This document shows positions 24,826 to 33,775 of a stretch of 61,011 bases of DNA, one piece after another. Below the pieces are notes generated by a model, which saw only the letters and a program-made list of their open reading frames with translations, was not told where the DNA came from and ran no database searches. A program made the translations under genes and the position numbers. How positions within the stretch are numbered: the stretch's first letter is position 1; each line of letters begins with the position of its first letter. The stretch spans positions 1 to 61,011 of the forward strand of contig NZ_LSLK01000108.1 in assembly GCF_002257705.1 (NCBI RefSeq), given 5' to 3'. Source of the stretch: Sporomusa silvacetica DSM 10669. GTDB taxonomy: Bacteria; Bacillota; Negativicutes; Sporomusales; Sporomusaceae.

Positions 24826-26450
24826 AAGTTCAAGACGTAAGCGTTAATGATTTGCCGTGGAAGATACAATATACGAATGAGCGCTGTACCATGTGCGGCA
24901 GCTGTGTGTCTGCCTGCAGCTTTAACGCCATTGAGGCGGCCATTGAGCGCCGGTCAGTTACTGTTTCCACAGGACATCAGCCTGAACCCAGTCAACGGCA
25001 CATGGCAGTGCCGGTTATTAGACAGAGAGCGGTAGTAGCTAACGCCTGTGTTGGCTGCGGGATGTGTGAGAAGGTTTGCCCTAATAATGCCATTAAGCCG
25101 GTGCGCAACCTTGACTCGCGAATTAACTATCTAAACCGTAGCGGTGGTGCACCGGTTAAGCGTGGTGGCCGTAATAATATCTTTGGCAGTGAACGGACAT
25201 TGGACAAAATTGTGGTTGGCCGTATATCGCAGATGACTGACCCGGCCTTAGATTCAGAACGGCATACCTTTGATATCTTAGCGCCATTTGGACGAGTACT
25301 TCTGCCTAGTGAACTGCCTTTTGTCTCTGATGGGAATGAACTCAAGCTGACAGAGAAAACACCGCCGGTAAATTGGATTTATCCGATAATTTTTAGTGAT
25401 ATGTCCATCGGGGCGCTTTCAACCCGGGCTTGGGAAGCGGTTGCCTTGGCCACGGCTTACCTAAATGAAAAACATAATATGCCTGTGAGAATGTGTTCTG
25501 GCGAAGGTGGCATGCCGATTAAGTTAATGAAGTCAGAACAGCTGAAATATATGATTTTGCAGATTGCCTCAGGGCATTTTGGCTGGAATCGGATAATTCA
25601 GGCCATGCCGCACATGAAGGTCGATCCGGCCGGTATTCTAATTAAAATCGGGCAAGGGGCAAAACCTGGTGATGGAGGCCTCTTACCGGCAGCAAAAGTA
25701 TCTAAACCCGTTCAGGCCATCCGGGGTGTACCGAAGGCCGACCTTTTATCACCGCCTAATCATCAGGGTTTGTATTCTATTGAAGAGTCGGTACAAAAGA
25801 TGTTTATGTCTATGAACGCAGCTTTCAAATTCCGGGTGCCTGTTGCTATTAAATGTGCGGCTTCGGCAACTTCGGTTTCAGTATACAATAACCTCATACG
25901 TGATCCATACAAAATCTGTGGCGGATTCTTTATTGACGGTATTCAAGGCGGTACCGGCGCAGCTAATGAAGTATCACTTGATCATACCGGTCACCCGGTG
26001 GTAGCCAAAATTAGGGAGTGTTACTTGGCGGCCGTTAAGCAAGGCCGCCAGGGACAGATTCCTCTATGGGCCGGTGGTGGTGTCGGTTTAACCGGCAATG
26101 CAGCTGCTGATGCCTTCAAGCTCATTTGTTTGGGTGCTAACGGCGTATTTTTAGGTAAACTACTAATTCAATTATGCGGCTGTGTGGGTAATGAGCATGG
26201 GCGTTGTAACGCCTGCAATACCGGCAACTGCCCGGCAGGGATTTGCACACAAAACCCGCGGCTGGTTAAGCGGCTGGATATTGATAAAGCGGCACAGAAT
26301 ATTGTCGAATATATGTTAGCCTTAAACAGCGAACTCAAAAAACTAATGGCCCCGGTTGGCAACAGCTCATTACCGGTTGGCCGTTCTGACGCGTTGGTAA
26401 CTACGGATAAAGCCATTGCCGATAAATTAGGCATTCAATATGTATGCTAG
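24813..26450 (+). CDS. Glutamate synthase FMN/iron-sulfur subunit with N-terminal ferredoxin domain
   Basis: 545 residues. The N-terminal part carries two 4Fe-4S motifs (CTMCGSCVSAC near 27 and CVGCGMCEKVC near 76). The central part is the FMN-binding alpha/beta barrel of GltB, with KIGQGAKPGDGGLLPAAKV and, near 430, a GGVGLTG phosphate-binding stretch. A cysteine-rich segment near 455-480 (CGCVGNEHGRC, CNTGNCPAGIC) matches the cluster region of this domain. It would condense ammonia with 2-oxoglutarate using electrons from its clusters. Overlaps the amidotransferase gene and precedes the GXGXG/oxidoreductase gene by 12 bases. Confidence 0.9.
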   Translation: MEAIKVQDVSVNDLPWKIQYTNERCTMCGSCVSACSFNAIEAAIERRSVTVSTGHQPEPSQRHMAVPVIRQRAVVANACVGCGMCEKVCPNNAIKPVRNLDSRINYLNRSGGAPVKRGGRNNIFGSERTLDKIVVGRISQMTDPALDSERHTFDILAPFGRVLLPSELPFVSDGNELKLTEKTPPVNWIYPIIFSDMSIGALSTRAWEAVALATAYLNEKHNMPVRMCSGEGGMPIKLMKSEQLKYMILQIASGHFGWNRIIQAMPHMKVDPAGILIKIGQGAKPGDGGLLPAAKVSKPVQAIRGVPKADLLSPPNHQGLYSIEESVQKMFMSMNAAFKFRVPVAIKCAASATSVSVYNNLIRDPYKICGGFFIDGIQGGTGAANEVSLDHTGHPVVAKIRECYLAAVKQGRQGQIPLWAGGGVGLTGNAAADAFKLICLGANGVFLGKLLIQLCGCVGNEHGRCNACNTGNCPAGICTQNPRLVKRLDIDKAAQNIVEYMLALNSELKKLMAPVGNSSLPVGRSDALVTTDKAIADKLGIQYVC

Positions 26451-26462
26451 GGGGAACTGCGC

Positions 26463-28772
26463 ATGTTTAAAATAAATACTATCGATGGCAATAATCGGAT
26501 GTCAACGCAGGACCTCTTAGAGCGTATCAATGCGGCGTTGGCACAAGGAGAAACCGAGTTTCACATTGAAGCAGCAGGTCAACACGATATTGGTGGCCCG
26601 CTCTGGCATCCGGAAGGAAAGCCTTTAAAATTTTATATAAAAAATGCCGGTCAACGTGTGGGGTCCATGTGCTTGCCCGGCACAGAAATTATTGTCGAAG
26701 GTTCGGTTTCGGCTGATGTTGGCTGGCTTAATGCCGGTGGCCGCATCGTAATAAAAGGTGACGGCGGCGATACAACTGCTCATTGTGCGGCTGCAGGCAC
26801 TATCTATGTAGGTGGTCGGGCAGGAACCCGCTCTGGCTCACTGATGAAACATGACCCGTACTATGAAGCACCAGAATTCTGGGTACTAAAAAATGTCGGC
26901 AGTTTTGCCTTTGAATTTATGGGTGGCGGTACTGCCGTAGTATGTGGCTATGATAGTGAGCAATTTGAATCCGTATTAGGCGATCGTGCTTGTACTGGTA
27001 TGGTTGGTGGCATTGTCTATTTCCGGGGCGTTGCCAGCGGTATATCGGCTAAGGATACTAAGATACTAACGCTGGATGCGGATGATATTGCTTATCTTGA
27101 TGGTAAAATGGAGGACTTTCTGGGCGCTGTTGGTCGTTCAGGGCTGCGGAATGAATTGACTGATTGGAGTCAGTGGCAGAAGGTAGTACCGCTTTCCTAC
27201 GAAGAACGGCCCAAAAAAGCTAATACCAATATACATGACTTCCGTATAGAGAAGTGGGTGCCTGGTAGTATTTTTGGTGATGTATGTGAGGATGACTTTG
27301 CGGTAATTGGTGCTATTACCACTGGAAAATACCGTCGGCGCGTACCTGTATGGGAAAACGGCAAATACAGTGCACCTTGCGAATTCAATTGTACTGCCTC
27401 TATCCCATCACAGCAGCGCTTTAACCTGCTGAGAGATGGTAAGATTGATGAAGCCTACAGGCTGGTGCTTGAATATACACCTTTCCCGGGCTCAGTGTGC
27501 GGCGCGGTTTGCCCCAATCTGTGCATGGATGATTGCACTCGTAAAACAGTGGATATTTCAGCTCAAATTGGTAAATTGGGTCAATATTCCGGTCAAGCCG
27601 AACTGCCTAAAGCTGAAGCCAAAACCGGCAAGCATGTGGCTATTATCGGCGGTGGTGCTGCTGGCTTAACCGCTGCTTGGCAGTTAGCTCGTTTGGGTCA
27701 CGAGGTAACCGTGTTTGAAGCTGATAAAAAAGTGGGCGGTAAAATGGAACAGGTTATCCCCCGTTCCCGTCTACCGCAACAAACGCTAAGCCGGGAAATT
27801 GCCCGGATCGCTGAGATGGGTGTTGCTTTCAAAACAGGAGTTAGCGTTGATAAAGCAAAGTTTGCCACAATAAAAGACAGTCATGATGCAGTTGTAATTG
27901 CTACCGGCGCTCATGTTACCAAAGTCATCCCCTGGCCGGGACATGAAAAGATTGTAAAAGGTCTAGATTTTCTCAAGGCCATTAATCAGGGCCAAAAGCC
28001 TGCAATCGGTAAACGAGTTATTGTTATTGGCTGCGGCAATTCAGGAATGGATGTAGCGGTAGGTGCTTATGGGCTTGGGGCCGAGCAGGTTACCTGCATT
28101 GATGTTCAGCGTCCGGCAGCTTTTGAACAGGAGATTGCCCATGTTAAGGCGTTGGGGGCCGAAATCCTCTGGCCGGTATTTACGAAAGAGGTTACAGACC
28201 AGGGCATTATTACCCAAGAGGGGCAGCTGATTAAAGGCGACACGGTAATAATTGCCATTGGTGAAGCGCCTGATCTCAGCTTTGTACCTGAAGGGATAGC
28301 GCTTGAACGTGGCTGCTTAAAACCAGCCAGTGACAACAGTATTGCTGCTGGTATCTTTACTGCTGGTGATACCATCCGTCCAGGCAGGTTGGTTGATGCT
28401 ATTGGTGCTGGTCGTCAGGCCGCGCTTGCTGCTAATGCTTATTTGAACCAGAGCGATTTTACTCTGACAGAGAAAACAAAAATTCCGACAAGCCGGATAA
28501 GCACAGCCTACTTTAAAAAATGCCATAGCTGCGATGTCCCGGAGGCCAATAGCGACTATAGCCGCTGTATCAGTTGTGGTACTTGTCGCGATTGCCATAT
28601 GTGTCTCAAGTCCTGTCCGGAGAATGCTATTACTCGTACTTTGGGTGAGACTGGTGTCGAGTATACCTCAGATCCTGATAAATGTATCGGTTGTGGAATT
28701 TGTGCCGGTATCTGTCCTTGCGGTGTCTGGAATATGGAAACTAATGCTGAGCCTACCACTTTTTACAGATAG
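26463..28772 (+). CDS. Glutamate synthase GXGXG domain fused to a GltD-like oxidoreductase and ferredoxin
   Basis: 769 residues in three parts. Residues about 1-240 are the right-handed beta-helix GXGXG domain of GltB (GRIVIKGDGGDTTAHCAA, AGTIYVGGRAGTRSG). Residues about 270-650 resemble the small glutamate synthase subunit GltD: a cysteine-rich N-terminal cluster (PGSVCGAVCPNLCMDDC), FAD motif VAIIGGGAAGLTAAW near 394 and NAD(P) motif VIVIGCGNSGMDVA near 520. The last 90 residues carry 4Fe-4S motifs (CISCGTCRDCHMC, CIGCGICAGIC). This is probably the electron-input subunit taking NAD(P)H or ferredoxin. A strong terminator follows. Confidence 0.9.
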   Translation: MFKINTIDGNNRMSTQDLLERINAALAQGETEFHIEAAGQHDIGGPLWHPEGKPLKFYIKNAGQRVGSMCLPGTEIIVEGSVSADVGWLNAGGRIVIKGDGGDTTAHCAAAGTIYVGGRAGTRSGSLMKHDPYYEAPEFWVLKNVGSFAFEFMGGGTAVVCGYDSEQFESVLGDRACTGMVGGIVYFRGVASGISAKDTKILTLDADDIAYLDGKMEDFLGAVGRSGLRNELTDWSQWQKVVPLSYEERPKKANTNIHDFRIEKWVPGSIFGDVCEDDFAVIGAITTGKYRRRVPVWENGKYSAPCEFNCTASIPSQQRFNLLRDGKIDEAYRLVLEYTPFPGSVCGAVCPNLCMDDCTRKTVDISAQIGKLGQYSGQAELPKAEAKTGKHVAIIGGGAAGLTAAWQLARLGHEVTVFEADKKVGGKMEQVIPRSRLPQQTLSREIARIAEMGVAFKTGVSVDKAKFATIKDSHDAVVIATGAHVTKVIPWPGHEKIVKGLDFLKAINQGQKPAIGKRVIVIGCGNSGMDVAVGAYGLGAEQVTCIDVQRPAAFEQEIAHVKALGAEILWPVFTKEVTDQGIITQEGQLIKGDTVIIAIGEAPDLSFVPEGIALERGCLKPASDNSIAAGIFTAGDTIRPGRLVDAIGAGRQAALAANAYLNQSDFTLTEKTKIPTSRISTAYFKKCHSCDVPEANSDYSRCISCGTCRDCHMCLKSCPENAITRTLGETGVEYTSDPDKCIGCGICAGICPCGVWNMETNAEPTTFYR

Positions 28773-28817
28773 CATAACAATAGAATAGTAACTTTTGAGT
28801 ACTGTAAACTACCAGGC

Positions 28818-28847
28818 AAGGGGTAAGGTTATAACCTTACCCCTTTT
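28818..28847 (+). terminator. Terminator of the glutamate synthase operon
   Basis: GGGGTAAGGTTA pairs perfectly with TAACCTTACCCC, followed by TTTTT, 45 bases after the last stop codon of the operon. Confidence 0.92.
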
Positions 28848-28865
28848 TACATGGAACAATATAGC

Positions 28866-28890
28866 AAATGTCCATTTGTGATGGACATTT
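28866..28890. promoter_or_regulatory. 10-bp palindrome upstream of the livJ promoter
   Basis: AAATGTCCAT-TTGTG-ATGGACATTT is a perfect 10-base inverted repeat whose centre is about 40 bases upstream of the livJ -35 box. It has no T-run, so it looks like an operator or activator site rather than a terminator. The half-site TGGACA recurs at 28926 and 28979. The binding protein is unknown. Confidence 0.55.
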
Positions 28891-28915
28891 AAAGTGATGT
28901 ACTATGCAGAGAGTA

Positions 28916-28944
28916 TTGACAGCAATGGACAAGCCCCCTATAAT
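28916..28944 (+). promoter_or_regulatory. Consensus promoter of the liv operon
   Basis: TTGACA (28916-28921), 17-base spacer and TATAAT (28939-28944): a perfect vegetative promoter, about 170 bases before livJ. Confidence 0.88.
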
Positions 28945-28950
28945 TACACT

Positions 28951-29098
28951 GTATGGCATACACCTATGTGTTGTTAGTGGACATGGAGTACTAACGGCGG
29001 GAGGATTGGCGGCGTACTGTCAGGCAAGTCCTCTACATTATGGGGGGCGATAATGTACATACTAATTCGGCGATATTTTTATGTAGAGTTATGTATTT
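28951..29098 (+). promoter_or_regulatory. Structured 5' leader of livJ
   Basis: Stems that can be drawn: GTTAGT/ACTAAC (28973-28995); GAGGATT/AAGTCCTC (29001-29033); TACATTAT/ATAATGTA (29034-29041 and 29050-29057, loop GGGGGGCG). CTCTACAT (29031-29038) is also fully complementary to ATGTAGAG (29081-29088) just before the ribosome site, so the third hairpin and this pairing exclude each other. I cannot assign a known riboswitch class. Confidence 0.5.
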
Positions 29099-29113
29099 GG
29101 GAGGGGAAAAACT

Positions 29114-30292
29114 ATGTTAAAGACAAGATTCACCAAGCTAGTCAGTGTTGTGGTAAGTAGCCTTATGGTGGCAGGTTTAGTAGCAGGCTGCGGTGGCAGT
29201 GGTGGCCAACAGGCAGATGTAATTAAACTGGGAGCCAACTTAGAAATGACCGGTAATAATGCTACCTTCGGTCAATCGGCGACCAATGGTGCAAAACTGG
29301 CAATTAAACAAATTAATGCCAAAGGCGGTGTTCTTGGCAAACAACTTACTTTGGTTGTAGCTGATAATAAGAGCGAGGCCGCAGAAGCAGCTAATGCCAT
29401 GCAAAAGCTTGTAACCCAGGATAAAGTAGTAGCGGTTATTGCACCGATTGCCTCCTCAAGTGTTATTGCTGCAGCTCAAGTGAATGCCGATAACAAAGTG
29501 TTGGCTATTAGCCCGACTGCCTCTAATCCCAAAGTTACCGTCGATCCTAACACTGGTAAGGTTCGCGACTTTAATTTCCGCGCTGCCTTTATTGACCCAT
29601 TCCAAGGCTCAGTAATGGCTACCTTCTCGCAAAAGTCGCTTAAAGCTAAAACAGCTGCATTATATATTGATAACACTAGTGATTATGCTAAAGGCTTAGG
29701 CCAATTTTTCAAAGAAACCTTTGAAAAAAATGGTGGTATAATTGTAGCTAACGAAGCCTATTTGGCCAAAGATACCGATTTTAAAGCTACTTTGACTAAA
29801 ATTAAGTCTCAAAATCCTGACGTAGTATTTGTACCTGGCTATTATCAGGAAGTGGGCATGATCATTAAACAAGCCCGCGAGCTTGGAATTACGGTTCCAT
29901 TTTTGGGTGGTGACGGCTGGGATTCGGCTAAATTACCCGAAATCGGCAGTGCACAAGCCTTAAACAATACATTTTTTAGTAACCACTATTCCCCTGATGA
30001 TAACAGTGCAGCAGTAAAGGACTTTGTTGAATCCTATAAGCAAGAATACAATCAGACACCAGATGCCTTTGCGGCATTATCCTATGACGCTACTATGATG
30101 GTTATTGATGCCATGAAACGGGCGAACAGCGCTGACCCTGTCAAGATTAAAGATGAATTGGCTAAGACCAAAGAATATCAAGCCGTATCAGGTTTAATTA
30201 GTTTTAATGCTTCGCATGATCCGGTTAAGAGTGCTGTAATTATTGAAATGAAAGACGGCAAGCAAACATTTAGGGAAAAGGTAAATCCCTAA
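29114..30292 (+). CDS. livJ: Branched-chain amino-acid ABC transporter substrate-binding lipoprotein
   Basis: The periplasmic/extracytoplasmic receptor of a LIV-type ABC importer, 392 residues. The N-terminus is a lipoprotein signal with lipobox VAGC (Cys near residue 26), followed by a Gly-rich linker and the type-1 binding fold (IKLGANLEMTGNNATFG, PTASNPKVT, GYYQEVGMIIKQARELG). Followed by permeases and two ATPases, giving a complete transporter. Its position after the ppGpp-linked glutamate synthase suggests leucine/isoleucine/valine or a related amino acid, but substrate cannot be read from sequence. Confidence 0.93.
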   Translation: MLKTRFTKLVSVVVSSLMVAGLVAGCGGSGGQQADVIKLGANLEMTGNNATFGQSATNGAKLAIKQINAKGGVLGKQLTLVVADNKSEAAEAANAMQKLVTQDKVVAVIAPIASSSVIAAAQVNADNKVLAISPTASNPKVTVDPNTGKVRDFNFRAAFIDPFQGSVMATFSQKSLKAKTAALYIDNTSDYAKGLGQFFKETFEKNGGIIVANEAYLAKDTDFKATLTKIKSQNPDVVFVPGYYQEVGMIIKQARELGITVPFLGGDGWDSAKLPEIGSAQALNNTFFSNHYSPDDNSAAVKDFVESYKQEYNQTPDAFAALSYDATMMVIDAMKRANSADPVKIKDELAKTKEYQAVSGLISFNASHDPVKSAVIIEMKDGKQTFREKVNP

Positions 30293-30315
30293 CTAAGGCT
30301 ATGGTGCGTCCTCTG

Positions 30316-30342
30316 TGGCCGGGGCAGTTGCTGCCCTGGCCA
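30316..30342 (+). promoter_or_regulatory. GC-rich hairpin between livJ and livH
   Basis: TGGCCGGGGCAG and CTGCCCTGGCCA pair around a TTG loop with one mismatch. There is no following T-run, so it may be a stabilising 3' stem that keeps livJ mRNA more abundant than the permease message. Confidence 0.55.
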
Positions 30343-30404
30343 TCCGGACCAACCGGCCCTTCAACATATAATATTATTTTTAGAAATGGAGAGTGGAGAG
30401 CGCA

Positions 30405-31301
30405 GTGGATTCCTCAAGTTTACTGATACAATTCGGTCAACAGTTAATTAACGGTATTTCTCTGGGCAGCATTTATGCGCTCATTGCGCTGGGTTATACG
30501 ATGATTTACGGTATAATCAGGCTGATCAATTTTGCCCACGGTGATATCTACATGGTGGGTGCGTATGCAGGCTTTTTTGCCACTACAATGTTTAAATTTT
30601 CGTTTATTCCCGCACTAATTTTTTCGATGGCTGCAGCCGGTGTTATTGGTATGGTCATTGAAAGAGTGGCCTATCGCCCACTACGAAATGCACCCAAAAT
30701 TGCCATATTAATTACGGCAATTGGTGTATCACTCTTTTTAGAATACGGCGGAATGCTGCTGGTATCACCACAACCGCGTACCTTCCCTGTGCTTTTTGAG
30801 TCCGAGGTATATAATATTGCCGGTATGGTGATAAATAGTCAGCAAGTTGTTATTTTAGTGGTATCCCTGCTACTAATGGTCATTCTGACCTATGTCGTAA
30901 ATAAGACCAAGATGGGTAAAGCCATGCGTGCGGTATCATTTGATACCGAAGCCGCTCAGCTTATGGGTATTGACGTGGATAAGGTAATTTCTTTTACTTT
31001 TGGTATTGGTTCAGCTTTGGCTGCCGCAGCTGGTGTACTTGTAGGCATTTATTATAACTCGATTGACCCACTGATGGGCATTATGCCAGGCCTCAAGGCT
31101 TTTGTTGCCGCAGTACTTGGTGGTATTGGCAGTCTTCCGGGTGCCATGCTTGGCGGTACGATTCTGGGTATTATTGAAGCGTTAGTCAGTGGTTTCTGGT
31201 CTTCCACTTTTCGGGATGCGGCGGCCTTCGCCATTTTGATTATTATTTTATTGTGGAAACCGGCAGGCCTCTTGGGTAAAAATATCCGGGAGAAAGTGTA
31301 G
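30405..31301 (+). CDS. livH: Branched-chain amino-acid ABC transporter permease LivH
   Basis: About 298 residues with roughly eight membrane helices. Family motifs are NGISLGSIYALIALGYTMIYGII at the start of the first helices, the INFAHGD loop and, near 225, GLKAFVAAVLGGIGSLPGA. A GTG at 30393 also opens the frame, but GGAGAG sits 6 bases before GTG 30405, which is preferred. Second gene of livJHMGF. Confidence 0.94.
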   Translation: MDSSSLLIQFGQQLINGISLGSIYALIALGYTMIYGIIRLINFAHGDIYMVGAYAGFFATTMFKFSFIPALIFSMAAAGVIGMVIERVAYRPLRNAPKIAILITAIGVSLFLEYGGMLLVSPQPRTFPVLFESEVYNIAGMVINSQQVVILVVSLLLMVILTYVVNKTKMGKAMRAVSFDTEAAQLMGIDVDKVISFTFGIGSALAAAAGVLVGIYYNSIDPLMGIMPGLKAFVAAVLGGIGSLPGAMLGGTILGIIEALVSGFWSSTFRDAAAFAILIIILLWKPAGLLGKNIREKV

Positions 31302-31311
31302 GTGACAGGCC

Positions 31312-32280
31312 ATGAAATTATTGCAAAAAACTAAATCAGATATAATGGCATTGGTAGCCTGCTTAGTAGTGTATGCCACCATTCAGGGGCTGATATTGAC
31401 TGATGTTATTGGTCCCTTTTGGCAACTTAATATTGTGCTAATTGGGATTAATATTATTTTGGTAGTAAGCTTGAACCTTATTAATGGTTTTACTGGCCAA
31501 TTTTCTATTGGCCATGCTGGATTTATGGCAATTGGTGCCTATGTTAGCGCGGTGCTCACAGTTAAATTTCAATTACCGTTTATAATTGCTATTGCTGGTG
31601 GAGCACTTGGGGCCGGGGCCTTAGGCTTTGCGATTGGCTTGCCGACACTACGGTTAAATGGTGATTACCTTGCGATTGCAACCTTGGGTCTTGGTGAGAT
31701 TATTCGGATCACTATTCTCAACATTCAGTATGTCGGTGGTGCGTCAGGCTTTATGGGGATCCCCCGTTATACTGACTTTACCTGGATGTTTGCCTTTACG
31801 GTGTTTACGGTGTTTGTTATTAAGAACTTCATTGACTCGACACATGGCAGAGCCTGCATCTCTGTCAGGGAAAACGAGATTGCCGCTGAAGCTATGGGTA
31901 TTGATACGACAAAATATAAGGTATTAGCATTCACGATAGGGGCAGCTTTTGCCGGTGTAGCCGGTTCCCTATTTTCTCACTACTTTTATATCGCCCATCC
32001 CGCTTCCTTTACATTCATGAAGTCGTTTGATATTTTGACTATGGTGGTATTGGGGGGCCTTGGCAGCATAAGCGGGAGCATTACTGCCGCGGTTTTACTG
32101 ACCTTTGTTTCAGCAGCGCTGGCTAGCTACCCGGAGTGGCGGATGATTATTTATTCGTTGATGTTGATTATTTTAATGTTGTATCGGCCACAGGGCTTGT
32201 TTGGTAACAAAGAATTGAGCATGAAGATGTTAAGCCGCTGGACAGGAGGTAAGAAACATGGCTCTACTCAAGGCAACTAA
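31312..32280 (+). CDS. livM: Branched-chain amino-acid ABC transporter permease LivM
   Basis: 322 residues, hydrophobic throughout. The start helices are followed by NGFTGQFSIGHAGFMAIGAY, and the cytoplasmic EAA-type loop region RENEIAAEAMGID is present. It pairs with LivH to form the membrane channel. Its 3' end overlaps livG by 23 bases, coupling the two. Confidence 0.94.
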   Translation: MKLLQKTKSDIMALVACLVVYATIQGLILTDVIGPFWQLNIVLIGINIILVVSLNLINGFTGQFSIGHAGFMAIGAYVSAVLTVKFQLPFIIAIAGGALGAGALGFAIGLPTLRLNGDYLAIATLGLGEIIRITILNIQYVGGASGFMGIPRYTDFTWMFAFTVFTVFVIKNFIDSTHGRACISVRENEIAAEAMGIDTTKYKVLAFTIGAAFAGVAGSLFSHYFYIAHPASFTFMKSFDILTMVVLGGLGSISGSITAAVLLTFVSAALASYPEWRMIIYSLMLIILMLYRPQGLFGNKELSMKMLSRWTGGKKHGSTQGN

Positions 32281-33022
32281 GCTGTCAATAGTTTTTGGCG
32301 GCCTGAGGGCAGTTTCTAATTTCGACGTTGAAATTGCTCCTGGCGAGTTGGTTGGACTAATCGGCCCTAACGGTGCGGGTAAGACAACGGCTTTTAATCT
32401 GTTAACTGGCGTATATGAACCAACAGAAGGGCAAATTGAGTTTGATGGCAAAAGCATTGTTGGTCTTAAACCTTATCAAATTACCCAAAAGGGCATCGCG
32501 CGTACATTCCAGAACATTCGTCTGTTTGCTGATCTGAGTGTGCTTGATAATGTTAAGATTGCCTATCACTTTCATGTCAAATATGGGCTGCTGGAATCAA
32601 TGTTGCGCGTCGGCCGTTATCATAAAGAAGAAGCTGAAATAGAAGAAAAGGCCATTAAGTTTTTGGAAATATTCCAACTGGCCGATAAAAAAGATGAAAT
32701 TGCTAAAAATCTCCCTTATGGAGAGCAACGACGGTTAGAGATTGCCCGGGCTTTGGCGGCTCAACCCAAGTTGTTGCTGTTAGATGAGCCTGCTGCTGGG
32801 ATGAATCCGCAGGAAACGCAGCAGCTAATGGAAATGATTCGCTGGATTAAGAATGAGTTTAACCTAACCATTCTCTTAATTGAGCATGATATGAGTCTTG
32901 TTATGGGTGTATGTGAGCGGATTTACGTGCTTGACTATGGTAGCATAATTGCGCAAGGTACGCCGATGGAAATCAAAAATAATCCGCGGGTTATCGAGGC
33001 CTACCTCGGTGAGGAGGTTTAG
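32258..33022 (+). CDS. livG: Branched-chain amino-acid ABC transporter ATPase LivG
   Basis: 254-residue ATP-binding subunit. Walker A GPNGAGKTT (near 36), a signature region LPYGEQRRLEIARAL near 150 and Walker B LLLLDEPAAGMNP near 172. The Y-G-E-Q signature variant is usual for LivG. AGGAGG precedes ATG inside the end of livM. Confidence 0.95.
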   Translation: MALLKATKLSIVFGGLRAVSNFDVEIAPGELVGLIGPNGAGKTTAFNLLTGVYEPTEGQIEFDGKSIVGLKPYQITQKGIARTFQNIRLFADLSVLDNVKIAYHFHVKYGLLESMLRVGRYHKEEAEIEEKAIKFLEIFQLADKKDEIAKNLPYGEQRRLEIARALAAQPKLLLLDEPAAGMNPQETQQLMEMIRWIKNEFNLTILLIEHDMSLVMGVCERIYVLDYGSIIAQGTPMEIKNNPRVIEAYLGEEV

Positions 33023-33025
33023 CTC

Positions 33026-33736
33026 ATGGCAATGTTAAAAGTTGAAGATATAAATGTATATTACGGTGCTATTCACGCCCTAAAAGGCATTAGTGTAGAG
33101 GTAAATCAGGGAGAGATTGTAACCCTGATTGGTGCCAATGGCGCAGGTAAGAGCACAACACTGCGTACTATCTCAGGGCTACTGAAGCCCAAAACAGGTC
33201 AAATTCTGTTTGAGGGTAAAAACATTGCCGGTACAGCAGCCCAGAACATTGTTAAGCTGGGAATTTCCCAGGTTCCCGAAGGTCGACGGGTGTTTGCTCA
33301 CATGTCGGTGCTGGAGAACTTGGATCTTGGTGCCTATCTGCGTTCTGATACTAAAGAAATCAAGGCTGATATGGATCTGGTGTTTGGGCGTTTTCCAAGG
33401 TTGGCGGAACGACGTAGTCAGCTTGCCGGCACGCTTTCCGGTGGTGAGCAGCAAATGCTGGCCATGGGGAGGGCGCTGATGAGCCGTCCACGTATCCTAC
33501 TGTTAGATGAGCCGTCAATGGGCCTTGCACCGTTGTTAGTGAAAGAGATTTTTTCTATTGTTAAAGATATTAATGCGAACGGTACAACCATCCTTTTGGT
33601 TGAGCAAAACGCTCATATGGCATTATCTATTGCCAATAAGGCTTATGTGCTTGAGACTGGGCGGGTTATACTGTCCGGGGACGCCAAAGAGTTGGCCGCC
33701 AGTGAAGAAATTAGAAAAGCATATCTTGGCGGCTAA
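33026..33736 (+). CDS. livF: Branched-chain amino-acid ABC transporter ATPase LivF
   Basis: 236-residue second ATPase. Walker A GANGAGKST, signature LSGGEQQMLAMGRAL, Walker B LLLDEPSMGLAP and the H-loop region. Starts 3 bases after livG. The stop is followed after 39 bases by a CBS-ACT gene that probably belongs to the same transcript. Confidence 0.95.
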   Translation: MAMLKVEDINVYYGAIHALKGISVEVNQGEIVTLIGANGAGKSTTLRTISGLLKPKTGQILFEGKNIAGTAAQNIVKLGISQVPEGRRVFAHMSVLENLDLGAYLRSDTKEIKADMDLVFGRFPRLAERRSQLAGTLSGGEQQMLAMGRALMSRPRILLLDEPSMGLAPLLVKEIFSIVKDINANGTTILLVEQNAHMALSIANKAYVLETGRVILSGDAKELAASEEIRKAYLGG

Positions 33737-33775
33737 TCTGCCGCCGAATATAGATAAGTAGGGGAGTGTTATGCT

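Noticed and set aside
28945..29113. T-box or glycine-type riboswitch before livJ
   Set aside because: No T-box sequence, specifier stem or known aptamer core is visible; recorded only as an unidentified leader.
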